From the NCBI RefSeq assembly GCF_033723955.1, contig NZ_CP137555.1:3092001-3156000 (forward strand): a DNA stretch of 64,000 nucleotides, in the 5' to 3' direction. Below, piece after piece: positions 53,709 to 62,057 of the stretch. The position numbers and the translations under genes were made by a program. Position 1 is the first letter of the stretch, and the number at the start of each line of letters is the position of its first letter. The DNA is from Microbulbifer pacificus (lineage in GTDB: Bacteria > Pseudomonadota > Gammaproteobacteria > Pseudomonadales > Cellvibrionaceae). The notes under the pieces were generated by a model that was not told where the DNA came from, ran no database searches, and saw nothing but the letters and a program-made list of their open reading frames with translations.

Positions 53709-55019
53709 GTGCATCAGCAGTCGAGAAACGTATTTGAGCGCCTGTTTGCCCTGCGAGCGCACAGAACCACCGTGCGGGGTGAACTACTGGCGGGGCTGAC
53801 CACCTTTGTCACCATGGCCTATGTGGTGTTCGTTACCCCCAATATGCTGGCGGGTACCGGAATGGACCACGGTGCCATCTTCGTCGCTACCTGCCTCGGC
53901 AGTGCTGTGGCCTGCTTCCTGATGGGGTTCTACGCCAACTGGCCGGTGGGGCTGGCGCCGGGTATCGGGCTGACCGCCTTCTTTGCGTATACGGTGGTAG
54001 GGGAGATGGGCTACCGCTGGCAGGTGGCACTGGGCGCGGTGTTCATCGCCGGCGTGCTGTTTGTGGCCATGAGCCTGTCGCGGGTGCGGGAGTGGATTAT
54101 GAACAGCATCCCCATGTGCTTGCGCTATTCCATGGGCGCCGGGGTGGGGCTGTTTCTCGGGCTGATCGGGCTGAAATCCGCGGGAATCGTGGTCCCCAGT
54201 GAGGCGACGCTGGTAACCATGGGGTCATTCCACGAGCCTCCGGCACTGTTGGGAGCCCTGTGTTTCCTGTTGATTGCGGTGCTCAGTTACTGGCGTGTTT
54301 TTGGCGCCATCCTCATCAGTATCCTGGTGGTCACGGGCATCGGCTTTGTCCTCGGGCTGGTCCAGTACAAAGGCCTGGTGTCTGCACCGCCGAGCCTGGC
54401 GCCCACGTGGATGGCTATGGATATCCGCGGCGCTTTCGACGTGAGCATGATCAGCGTGATCCTCGCGTTTCTCTTCATCAATATTTTTGACACCGCCGGC
54501 ACATTAATGGGTGTCGCCCACCGCGCCGGGCTGATCGAACCGGATGGGCGCATCGAGAAGCTGCCGCGGGCGCTGAAGGCGGACAGTACCTCCAGCGTGT
54601 TGGGGGCGTTTCTCGGCTGCCCGCCGGTGACGAGCTTCGTGGAGAGTGCCGCCGGGGTGGCGGCCGGCGGGCGCACCGGGCTGACTGCCGTTACCGTGGG
54701 CGTCCTGTTCGTATTGTGCATATTCTTTGCGCCGCTGGCGGGGATGATTCCGGCCTATGCGACCGCGGGTGCCCTGATCTATGTGGCGATGCTGATGATG
54801 GGAGGCATCGCCAAGATCGACTGGGAGGAGCTGACCGACGCCATCCCCGCGCTGGTGACGATGCTCATGATGCCGCTGACCTTTTCCATCGCCAACGGCA
54901 TCGCCCTCGGCTTCCTGACCTACACCGCGCTCAAACTGTTCACCGGGCAGTACCGCCAGATATCCCCGAGCCTGTATATCCTGAGTGCAATTTTCCTCGC
55001 CAGGTTTGCGTTCTGGTAG
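53709..55019 (+). CDS. AzgA-type purine (hypoxanthine/guanine/adenine) permease
   Basis: A 436-residue inner-membrane transporter with about 12-14 hydrophobic segments. The motif EXLAGLTTFVTMAYVVFVTPNML near 22-44 (EL-LAGLTTFVTMAY), GFYANWPVGLAPGIGLTAFFAYTVV and DSTSSVLGAFLGCPPVTSFVESAAG are AzgA/NCS2 signatures. The GTG start at 53709 has GGAG upstream. It probably imports purines. The next gene follows after 112 bases. Confidence 0.9.
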   Translation: MHQQSRNVFERLFALRAHRTTVRGELLAGLTTFVTMAYVVFVTPNMLAGTGMDHGAIFVATCLGSAVACFLMGFYANWPVGLAPGIGLTAFFAYTVVGEMGYRWQVALGAVFIAGVLFVAMSLSRVREWIMNSIPMCLRYSMGAGVGLFLGLIGLKSAGIVVPSEATLVTMGSFHEPPALLGALCFLLIAVLSYWRVFGAILISILVVTGIGFVLGLVQYKGLVSAPPSLAPTWMAMDIRGAFDVSMISVILAFLFINIFDTAGTLMGVAHRAGLIEPDGRIEKLPRALKADSTSSVLGAFLGCPPVTSFVESAAGVAAGGRTGLTAVTVGVLFVLCIFFAPLAGMIPAYATAGALIYVAMLMMGGIAKIDWEELTDAIPALVTMLMMPLTFSIANGIALGFLTYTALKLFTGQYRQISPSLYILSAIFLARFAFW

Positions 55020-55131
55020 GCCGTGGCCGGGCGCCAGCCTGTTACTGACAACAGGCACAGGCTCTGCGGCGGAACCTTTCTTGCAGGGAGGTTGGCATGC
55101 AGAATCGCACGACGAGCAGGGAGAAATAAAA

Positions 55132-56439
55132 ATGATGCAATTGCCGCCAATCAATATCGACACGGATGCGCAGAGCCTCTGCCAGTGGTTGCAGCGCCTG
55201 GCCGAACTGACGGTGGCCTCGGTGCACCCGGACAACCTGATCCCCGCCAATCTGCCCGCGCCCGGGCGCAGAACCCTGGTGGTCGGCGCGGGCAAGGCGA
55301 GCGCGGCGATGGCGGCGGCATTGGAGCGGGTCTGGGGTCAGCGCTATCCGGAGGCCGAAATCTCCGGTCTGGTGGTGACCCGCTACGGCCACGTGGCGCG
55401 CTGCGAGAAGATCGAGGTGCTGGAAGCGGCACACCCCATGCCGGATACGCTGGGCGAGCAGGCCGCCAGGCGGATGCTGGAAGCGGTGGCGGGGCTGACG
55501 GCGGAAGATCTGGTGATCGCACTGATTTCCGGTGGCGGCTCCGCGCTGATGAGCCTGCCGGCGCCGGGCCTTACCCTGGAGCAGAAGCAGTCGATCAACC
55601 GGGCATTGCTGCGCAGTGGCGCGCCGATCCGGGGCATCAACACCGTGCGCCGCCATTTATCCGCCATCAAGGGAGGGCGCCTCGCCGCCGCCGCCCATCC
55701 GGCGCGAGTGGTGACTTTCCTGATCTCTGACGTGCCGGGAGACGATCCCACCCTGATCGCCTCCGGCCCGACGTTGCCGGATGAGTCCACACCGGCGGAT
55801 GCGCTGGCGATACTGCAGCGTTACCACATCGACACGCCTGCAGAGGTGCACGCGTATCTGGAGGCCGGTAACCCGGCACCAGGCCCGACCGATATCGCTT
55901 TTGCCGCCGACAGTGCAGTGGTGCTGGCTAAAGCGGCCGACGCCCTGGAGGCCGCGCGTGCAGCCGCGCTGGGCGCAGGTGTGCATGTGCGGGTGCTGGG
56001 CGACAATCTTGAAGGCGAGGCGCGCGAGCTGGGTAAAGCCCACGCGGCTCTGGCGCTGCAGAGCCAGGGACAAAGCCGGCGTCCGCTGCTGATCCTCTCC
56101 GGCGGTGAAACCAGCGTGACGGTGACGGGACACGGTCGCGGCGGGCGCAACGTCGAATACCTGCTGGGCTTGTTTACAGCGCTCGCAGGCGCGCCGGGCA
56201 TTTACGGCCTGGCCATCGATACCGACGGCATCGATGGCTCCGAGGACAATGCCGGCGCCTATTTCTCTCCGGGCGACTGGGCAAAAATGCACGCACAGGG
56301 TCTTAACCCCACAGAATTCCTGTGCAACAACGATGCATACAGTTTTTTTGCCGAACTCGGCAATCTCATCGTCACCGGGCCCACCCGAACCAACGTCAAC
56401 GACTTCCGCGCTATTCTGGTGATGCCAGTGCCCGATTAA
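55132..56439 (+). CDS. glycerate 2-kinase (GckA/TtuD, MOFRL family)
   Basis: About 435 residues from the ATG at 55132 with GGGAG upstream. The N-terminal Rossmann-like half has VVGAGKASAAMA near 47-58 and SGGGSALMSLPAPG near 132-145; the C-terminal MOFRL half has LILSGGETSVTVTGHGRGGRN and DTDGIDGSEDNAGA. This is the bacterial class II glycerate kinase, forming 2-phosphoglycerate. It precedes pyruvate kinase by 23 bases, so the two link glycerate use to lower glycolysis. Confidence 0.93.
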   Translation: MMQLPPINIDTDAQSLCQWLQRLAELTVASVHPDNLIPANLPAPGRRTLVVGAGKASAAMAAALERVWGQRYPEAEISGLVVTRYGHVARCEKIEVLEAAHPMPDTLGEQAARRMLEAVAGLTAEDLVIALISGGGSALMSLPAPGLTLEQKQSINRALLRSGAPIRGINTVRRHLSAIKGGRLAAAAHPARVVTFLISDVPGDDPTLIASGPTLPDESTPADALAILQRYHIDTPAEVHAYLEAGNPAPGPTDIAFAADSAVVLAKAADALEAARAAALGAGVHVRVLGDNLEGEARELGKAHAALALQSQGQSRRPLLILSGGETSVTVTGHGRGGRNVEYLLGLFTALAGAPGIYGLAIDTDGIDGSEDNAGAYFSPGDWAKMHAQGLNPTEFLCNNDAYSFFAELGNLIVTGPTRTNVNDFRAILVMPVPD

Positions 56440-56462
56440 TGTTCGAGAGGTGAAAGGTATCC

Positions 56463-57938
56463 ATGTCCCAACTGCCCGCCAGCCAGCGCACCGCCAGCCC
56501 CCTGCGTCGCACCAAAATTGTCGCCACCCTCGGTCCCGCCAGCGACAAGCCCGGCGTGCTGGAACGGCTGCTGAAGGCCGGTGTGGATGTGGTGCGCCTG
56601 AATTTCTCCCACGGCACCGCGGACGATCACCGCCGCCGGCTGCAGAAAGTGCGGGAAGTTGCCGACCGTCTCGGTAAAACCGTGGCCGCACTGGGAGACC
56701 TGCAGGGCCCGAAAATCCGTATCGCTCGCTTCAAGGACAATGCCGTGGTCCTGCAGGAAGGCCAACCATTCGTGCTCGATATGGCGCTCGACACCAACGA
56801 GGGTGATGACCAGCGTGTGGGCTGCGACTACAAGGATCTGGTGGCGGATGTCGCCGCCGGCGATGTACTGCTGCTGGACGACGGCCGCCTGGTGCTGACG
56901 GTGGATGACGTCAACGACCGCGAGGTGATTACCACCGTCACCGTGGGCGGCCGCCTTTCCAACAACAAGGGCATCAACAAGCAGGGCGGAGGCCTCTCCG
57001 CGGCGGCGCTCACCGACAAGGACCGGGCCGACCTGAAAACCGCCATCGACATCGGCGTGGATTACCTTGCCGTGTCCTTCCCCCGCAGTGCCGCAGATAT
57101 GCAGGAAGCGCGCGCCCTGTTGGGAGAGGCGGGCAAGCATATCGGCCTCGTCGCGAAGGTGGAGCGCGCCGAGGCGGTGAGGGATGACGAGACCCTTGAC
57201 GACATCATTCGCGCCTCCGAGGCGGTAATGGTAGCCCGCGGCGACCTGGGGGTGGAAATCGGCGACGCCGCGCTAATCGGCGTGCAGAAACGCATGATCA
57301 AGCGCGCCCGCCAGCTCAACCGCGCCGTGATCACCGCCACCCAGATGCTGGAGACCATGATCACCGCGCCGTTACCCACCCGTGCCGAAGTGTTCGACGT
57401 GGCCAATGCGGTGCTGGATGGCACTGATGCGGTAATGCTGTCGGCCGAGACCGCCGCAGGCAACTTCCCGGTGGAAGCGGTAGAGGCCATGCACCGCCTG
57501 TGTCTGGGCGCGGAGCGAGAGCGCTCGGCACAGGAATCTGGCCACCGCATGCACCAGGGTTTCACCCGTATCGACGAGACCATCTCATTGTCGGCCATGT
57601 ACGCGGCGAACCACCTCGCAGGCGTGACCGCCATTGCCTGTATGACCCAGACCGGCTACACCCCGCTGATCGCCTCGCGTATCCGCTCCGGCCTGCCTAT
57701 CGTCGGTCTCGCCCACGACCCGCTGGCACAGCGACGCATGGCACTGTACCGGGGCGTGATCTCGGTGCTGTTTGTACCCGGGGAAGGTGAGTGCGACCGC
57801 GAGCTGAACCAGCGCGCGTTGGATGTGTTGAAAGACCGGGGAATCGTAAAAAGTGGTGATCAGGTAATACTGATCCGCGGAGACCTGATGCAATCCCACG
57901 GCGGTACCAACACCCTCAAAATTCTCGATGTCGGTTAG
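56463..57938 (+). CDS. pyk: pyruvate kinase
   Basis: A 491-residue enzyme making pyruvate and ATP from PEP and ADP. The N-terminal [30 protein letters not shown] near 45-57, [20 protein letters not shown] (catalytic Lys near 236) and [13 protein letters not shown] near 258-270 are all present; TQMLETMI carries the active-site Thr. PykA-type. ATG with GAGGTG upstream; likely co-transcribed with the glycerate kinase gene. Confidence 0.96.
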   Translation: MSQLPASQRTASPLRRTKIVATLGPASDKPGVLERLLKAGVDVVRLNFSHGTADDHRRRLQKVREVADRLGKTVAALGDLQGPKIRIARFKDNAVVLQEGQPFVLDMALDTNEGDDQRVGCDYKDLVADVAAGDVLLLDDGRLVLTVDDVNDREVITTVTVGGRLSNNKGINKQGGGLSAAALTDKDRADLKTAIDIGVDYLAVSFPRSAADMQEARALLGEAGKHIGLVAKVERAEAVRDDETLDDIIRASEAVMVARGDLGVEIGDAALIGVQKRMIKRARQLNRAVITATQMLETMITAPLPTRAEVFDVANAVLDGTDAVMLSAETAAGNFPVEAVEAMHRLCLGAERERSAQESGHRMHQGFTRIDETISLSAMYAANHLAGVTAIACMTQTGYTPLIASRIRSGLPIVGLAHDPLAQRRMALYRGVISVLFVPGEGECDRELNQRALDVLKDRGIVKSGDQVILIRGDLMQSHGGTNTLKILDVG

Positions 57939-58221
57939 GCCTCCCGGGTGTTCCTGGGCGGCCGAAATTTGCATGGCCAATACAAAGCCGGTATAGATAG
58001 TCGGCGTAACCAAAACAAAGCGCAAATAAGCGCGCGTTAAGCTTGATTTGAGGGCAGCGCACTGACCGCATAAACCAGACATTCAACGCACAAATTACAC
58101 CGAGCCAGCAGCTCTAAGTCTTGGGAATAAGTACCAGATATGAGCTGACGGCCGCGGGCGGCAACGCCAGCCCGCCAGGGTCGCGAGGGAAACCGACCGG
58201 CCTCCCGCATTTGGAAAGGTG

Positions 58222-59205
58222 ATGAAACAAGACGAAATACTGCAGGACGGCCACGGCCGTCGCTTCTATTATCTGCGCCTGTCGGTCACGGACGTGTGCA
58301 ACTTCCGTTGCGACTACTGCCTGCCCAACGGCTATCAGGCCAGACACCAGCAACCGGACCTCAGCGTCGCGGAAGCCCGCACCGTCATGCGCGCCTTCGC
58401 CCTGCTTGGCACCCGCAAGGTCCGCCTGAGCGGCGGCGAACCCTCCCTGCGCAAGGACCTGCCGGAACTTATCCACAGCGCCAAAACCACCCCAGGTATC
58501 CAGCGCGTCGCTGTCACCACCAATGGCTACAAACTCCCGAGCCTTATCGATAGCTGGCAACAGAGCGGCCTCGACCAGCTCAACGTCAGCATCGACAGCC
58601 TGGATAGCGACGAATTCGCCCGCATCACCGGCCACGACTGCCTGCCCAGAATCCTCTCCGGCATCGACCGCGCGCTGGAGCTGGATATCCACACCAAGGT
58701 AAACGCCGTCCTCCTCAGCGACGGCACCCAGGCCCGGCTGTACCAGTTCCTGAACTGGCTGAAAACCACCCCGGTCACCCTGCGCTTTATCGAACTCATG
58801 CAGACCGGCGACAACCGCGATTACTTTGCCAGCAACCATGTGCGCGGTGCAGACCTTGAAAGACAGCTGATCAATGCCGGCTGGCAACTGATTCCAAGAG
58901 CCCTCGACGCCGGCCCCGCCCGCGAATATGTCCACCCGGACTACGCCGGCCGCATCGGCCTGATCACCCCTTACAGCAAAGACTTCTGCACCAGCTGCAA
59001 CCGCCTGCGCGTCTCCGCTCAGGGCAAACTGCACCTTTGTTTATTTGCTGACGCGGGCCTGGATTTACGCGAAGCAATTCAAACTGGCGACGCCGATGTA
59101 CTGGCAGAAAAAGTTAGAGCACTGATCGGCAACAAAGAAGTCAGCCATTATCTGCAGCAGGGAAATACCGGCGGAACTCAGAACCTGTCGATTATTGGCG
59201 GGTGA
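58222..59205 (+). CDS. moaA: GTP 3',8-cyclase MoaA
   Basis: Radical-SAM enzyme for the first step of molybdopterin synthesis. The ATG at 58222 (MKQDEILQ) after GGAAAGG is chosen over the GTG at 58219; 327 residues. The SAM cluster motif CNFRCDYC is near 30-37 and the second Fe-S cluster is CTSCNRLRVS...HLC near 257-278. The C-terminal GG (IIGG) needed for activity is present. The Mo cofactor would serve SoxC in this cell. Confidence 0.96.
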   Translation: MKQDEILQDGHGRRFYYLRLSVTDVCNFRCDYCLPNGYQARHQQPDLSVAEARTVMRAFALLGTRKVRLSGGEPSLRKDLPELIHSAKTTPGIQRVAVTTNGYKLPSLIDSWQQSGLDQLNVSIDSLDSDEFARITGHDCLPRILSGIDRALELDIHTKVNAVLLSDGTQARLYQFLNWLKTTPVTLRFIELMQTGDNRDYFASNHVRGADLERQLINAGWQLIPRALDAGPAREYVHPDYAGRIGLITPYSKDFCTSCNRLRVSAQGKLHLCLFADAGLDLREAIQTGDADVLAEKVRALIGNKEVSHYLQQGNTGGTQNLSIIGG

Positions 59206-59255
59206 CGGCCAAAAATTATTGAGCTTACGAAGTACCAAAACCTGAATTGAAGGTG

Positions 59256-59359
59256 GGGTGCCGGGGGCGGGTTTTCAGGATCGTCGGCAACAGGGATGTT
59301 GCCGACGAAGCGTACAGGGACGTATTCACAGCGGTCCTGAAAACCCGCCCCCGGTGCCC
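59256..59359. repeat. long inverted-repeat element with nested hairpin
   Basis: Outer arms of about 25 bases (59256-59280 and 59335-59359) pair with two mismatches: GGGGGCGGGTTTTCAGGA against TCCTGAAAACCCGCCCCC. Inside, GTCGGCAAC...GTTGCCGAC (59283-59306) makes a second hairpin. It fills the gap between moaA and moaB. It looks like an interspersed REP-like element rather than a gene. Confidence 0.75.
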
Positions 59360-59409
59360 AACCGCCACGAACACAAAGCAGAGCACCCATAGGCACGGAG
59401 CTAAAAAGA

Positions 59410-59925
59410 ATGTCCCACGCACCAGTAGATAAAAACCAGAAACTCAATATTGCGATTCTCACAGTGTCCGACACCAGAACCGAAGAAAACGATACCTCGG
59501 GAAAATACCTGGTAGAAGCTCTGCAGGAAGACGGCCACACCCTCGCCGACAAAGCCATCGTCATCGACGACAAATATTTGTTGCGCGCCAAAGTCTCCGC
59601 CTGGATCGCCGACCCCAACATCCACGTCATCATCTCCACCGGCGGCACCGGCTTCGCAGGCCGCGACTCCACGCCTGAAGCCATCGCCCCCCTGCTCGAC
59701 AAACACATCGACGGCTTCGGCGAAATGTTCCGCTCCATCAGCTACGAGGAAATCGGCTCCTCCACCATCCAGTCGCGCGCGCTCGCCGGCATCGCCAACC
59801 GCACACTGGTCGCGTGTCTGCCCGGTTCCACCGGCGCCTGCAAAACCGGCTGGACCAAACTGCTGAAAGAACAACTCACCGCCAGCCACACACCCTGCAA
59901 CTTCGTCGGCTACCTCACGAAATAA
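59410..59925 (+). CDS. moaB: molybdenum cofactor biosynthesis protein MoaB
   Basis: A 171-residue MoaB/MogA-type protein, adenylating or binding molybdopterin. Start [23 protein letters not shown]; the fold signature [16 protein letters not shown] is near 76-91 and the C-terminal [12 protein letters not shown] near 137-148. ATG at 59410. It is separated from moaA by an inverted-repeat element and followed closely by moaC. Confidence 0.95.
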   Translation: MSHAPVDKNQKLNIAILTVSDTRTEENDTSGKYLVEALQEDGHTLADKAIVIDDKYLLRAKVSAWIADPNIHVIISTGGTGFAGRDSTPEAIAPLLDKHIDGFGEMFRSISYEEIGSSTIQSRALAGIANRTLVACLPGSTGACKTGWTKLLKEQLTASHTPCNFVGYLTK

Positions 59926-59942
59926 CGAAATCCAGAATTTAT

Positions 59943-60434
59943 ATGACCCTCACACACCTGAACCAACAGGGCGAAGCCAGCATGGTAGATGTCACCGACA
60001 AAGACATCACCGACCGCTCCGCGCGCGCCCAATCCGCCGTCGCCATGTCCGCGGAAGCCTTTGCACAACTGAAAGCCGGCAACAACAAAAAGGGCGATGT
60101 GCTCGCCACCGCCCGTATCGCCGGCATCCAGGCCGCCAAGAAAACCGCCGACCTGATACCCCTGTGCCATCCTCTGGCACTGACCAAAGTGCAGGTGGAT
60201 TTCGAGCTGGTGGACGCGACCAACACCGTAAACATTTCCAGCTTCTGCCGCCTTGCCGGCCGCACCGGTGTGGAAATGGAAGCGCTCACCGCTGCGAGCG
60301 TGGCCGCACTTACCATTTACGACATGTGCAAAGCCGTCGACCCGGCCATGGTCATCGGCCCCACTAGACTGCAGGAGAAAACAGGTGGCAAGCGCGGACA
60401 CTGGACTCCTGAAAGTAATGGGGGCAATGCATGA
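59943..60434 (+). CDS. moaC: cyclic pyranopterin monophosphate synthase MoaC
   Basis: A 163-residue enzyme acting after MoaA. Motifs: [16 protein letters not shown] (about 14-29), [16 protein letters not shown] (about 75-90), [26 protein letters not shown] (in parts: [20 protein letters not shown]; about 104-129) with the catalytic Lys128. The ATG at 59943 is used; the frame extending upstream overlaps moaB and is spurious. Overlaps moaD by four bases. Confidence 0.96.
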   Translation: MTLTHLNQQGEASMVDVTDKDITDRSARAQSAVAMSAEAFAQLKAGNNKKGDVLATARIAGIQAAKKTADLIPLCHPLALTKVQVDFELVDATNTVNISSFCRLAGRTGVEMEALTAASVAALTIYDMCKAVDPAMVIGPTRLQEKTGGKRGHWTPESNGGNA

Positions 60435-60679
60435 TCAAGGTACTGTTCTTTGCCAGCCTGCGGGAACAGCTGGGCTGCGACGGACTGGAAGCGGAAGCGG
60501 CAGGTATCGCCAGCATTGAAGAGTTGCGCGGTAAACTCGCGCAAAAAGGCAGCAACTGGCAGTCGGCACTGGCCAATGAACTATTGCAGGTGGCGCTGAA
60601 CCAGCAACTTTCCAACATGGATGCTGCGATCAAAGACGGCGACGAAGTCGCCTTCTTCCCACCGGTAACCGGAGGCTGA
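60431..60679 (+). CDS. moaD: molybdopterin synthase small subunit MoaD
   Basis: An 82-residue ubiquitin-fold protein ending in PPVTGG, the C-terminal Gly-Gly that becomes a thiocarboxylate. [16 protein letters not shown] starts the protein. ATGA overlap with moaC; moaE follows one base after its stop. Confidence 0.95.
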   Translation: MIKVLFFASLREQLGCDGLEAEAAGIASIEELRGKLAQKGSNWQSALANELLQVALNQQLSNMDAAIKDGDEVAFFPPVTGG

Positions 60680-60680
60680 C

Positions 60681-61160
60681 GTGGCTGCGGAAATATCCAT
60701 CTCGGTTCAGGCCGCAGGCTTCGACCCGGGGGCAGAATACCAGCACCTGCGCAGCGGAAATTATGTGGATGGTGCTACCGCTATGTTCGTGGGCAATGTA
60801 CGGGATTTTTCCCCGGCAGAGTCGGGGGAAAAGAACCCGGTAGCTGTGCTGGAACTGGAGCACTACCCGGGTATGGCGGAGTCGGCGCTCACCGATATCG
60901 CCCGTCAGGCCGCCGCACGCTGGCCGCTGGGGCGGGTGCGGGTGATCCATCGTTTCGGGCCGTTAACCGCGGGTGAAGAGATCGTGTTTGTCGGGGCCAC
61001 CTCCACCCATCGCCAGTCCGCAATGGACGCCTGTGCGTTTATCATGGATTTCCTAAAAAGTCGCGCACCTTTCTGGAAGAAGGAAATTGGTGAGGGGGCA
61101 GAGGCAGGCAGTTGGGTGCAGGCTCGCCACAGCGACGAAGATGCACTGAAAAAATGGTAG
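60681..61160 (+). CDS. moaE: molybdopterin synthase large subunit MoaE
   Basis: A 159-residue catalytic subunit that inserts the dithiolene sulfurs using MoaD. GTG start at 60681, eight bases after GGAGG in the moaD end. Signatures: GATAMFVGNVRDFS near 34-47, VIHRFGPLTAGEEIVFVGATSTHR, and PFWKKE with the active Lys near 131-136. Last gene of the moa run. Confidence 0.95.
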   Translation: MAAEISISVQAAGFDPGAEYQHLRSGNYVDGATAMFVGNVRDFSPAESGEKNPVAVLELEHYPGMAESALTDIARQAAARWPLGRVRVIHRFGPLTAGEEIVFVGATSTHRQSAMDACAFIMDFLKSRAPFWKKEIGEGAEAGSWVQARHSDEDALKKW

Positions 61161-61536
61161 CGAAATATTTGCCCCGTAAAAGTAAGCACTTGCTCAGTCG
61201 CTTGCCCGCGAATTTATTGACGTAATCACCTTATAACGACGCGGAACTTGATATGGTTCCGCGAGTTCGGCAAAAACTGTGACCCTGCGCACAGGAGCGC
61301 TTTGCTAAGTGGTCGTGAATCCTGTCACATTATCGAGCTTTTTCCTCTTTGCCTTTGAATTTTAAGAAAAAATTCTTATCCAACTCTGTGCGCGAGTTTT
61401 GAAGCGCCTCACATATCCCCCCGTATTGCTTGCAATACAATCTGCTCCGCTGAGTACTCATATCCGACGTAGGTCGGATTTTTATGGTCGGTCTTAATCG
61501 GCCAATTAAGGGTTGGGGTTCGAGGTAAAAAGGGAT
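61161..61536. other. intergenic gap with terminator
   Basis: No supported gene in 376 bases. A hairpin ATCCGAC-GTAG-GTCGGAT followed by TTTT (61462-61483) is a good terminator, either for moaE read-through or as part of the leader of the next operon. A+T-rich sequence at 61330-61385 is unremarkable. Confidence 0.55.
61462..61483 (+). terminator. hairpin terminator before the TPR operon
   Basis: ATCCGAC-GTAG-GTCGGAT with a T run directly after; 54 bases before the start of the next gene, so it could also act as an attenuator. Confidence 0.6.
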
Positions 61537-62055
61537 ATGTACAGAATTCTGATGGCAACCGCTTTGTTGATGCTGGCGGTGGTGTCCGAGGCACAAGAGG
61601 CCAGCCAGGTAAGTCGCGAAGAAATCCGTGGTCTCGATGAGCAGATTCAGGATGTGAAGAAAGATGTAATCAGTCTCACGTCCGAACTCAATCGTCTTGA
61701 AGAAAAACTGCTGTTCCCTTCCAACACCCAGGTGGCCCTGTTTGTCTCCCTGCCGGATAGCAGCGAGTTCAGCCTGGAATCCATTGAGGTGAAGCTCGAC
61801 AGCCAGATCGTCGCCCATCATCTCTACACCTACCGTGAAATCGAAGCCCTGCAGCAAGGCGGTGTACAGCGTATCCATACCGCCAATGTGCAGACCGGCG
61901 CGCACCCGCTGGAAGTGACCTATTTCGGAAAGTCCAAGTCCGGCAAAGAGTACCGCGCGACGGCCAGCTACAGCGTTGACAAGGCCGTGGGGCCCAAATT
62001 CGTTGAGATCCAGATTGCCGGCAACCAGTCCGCTATCAACTTCAAGGACTGGTAA
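61537..62055 (+). CDS. hypothetical exported coiled-coil protein
   Basis: About 172 residues from the ATG at 61537 (AAAAAGGG upstream); the frame from 61513 starts at TTG and is less likely. Signal peptide MYRILMATALLMLAVVSEAQ. A heptad-like coiled coil (about 30-58) is followed by a beta-rich C-terminus. I do not recognise the family. It is two bases from the TPR protein gene and so probably its partner in the periplasm. Confidence 0.75.
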   Translation: MYRILMATALLMLAVVSEAQEASQVSREEIRGLDEQIQDVKKDVISLTSELNRLEEKLLFPSNTQVALFVSLPDSSEFSLESIEVKLDSQIVAHHLYTYREIEALQQGGVQRIHTANVQTGAHPLEVTYFGKSKSGKEYRATASYSVDKAVGPKFVEIQIAGNQSAINFKDW

Positions 62056-62057
62056 GC

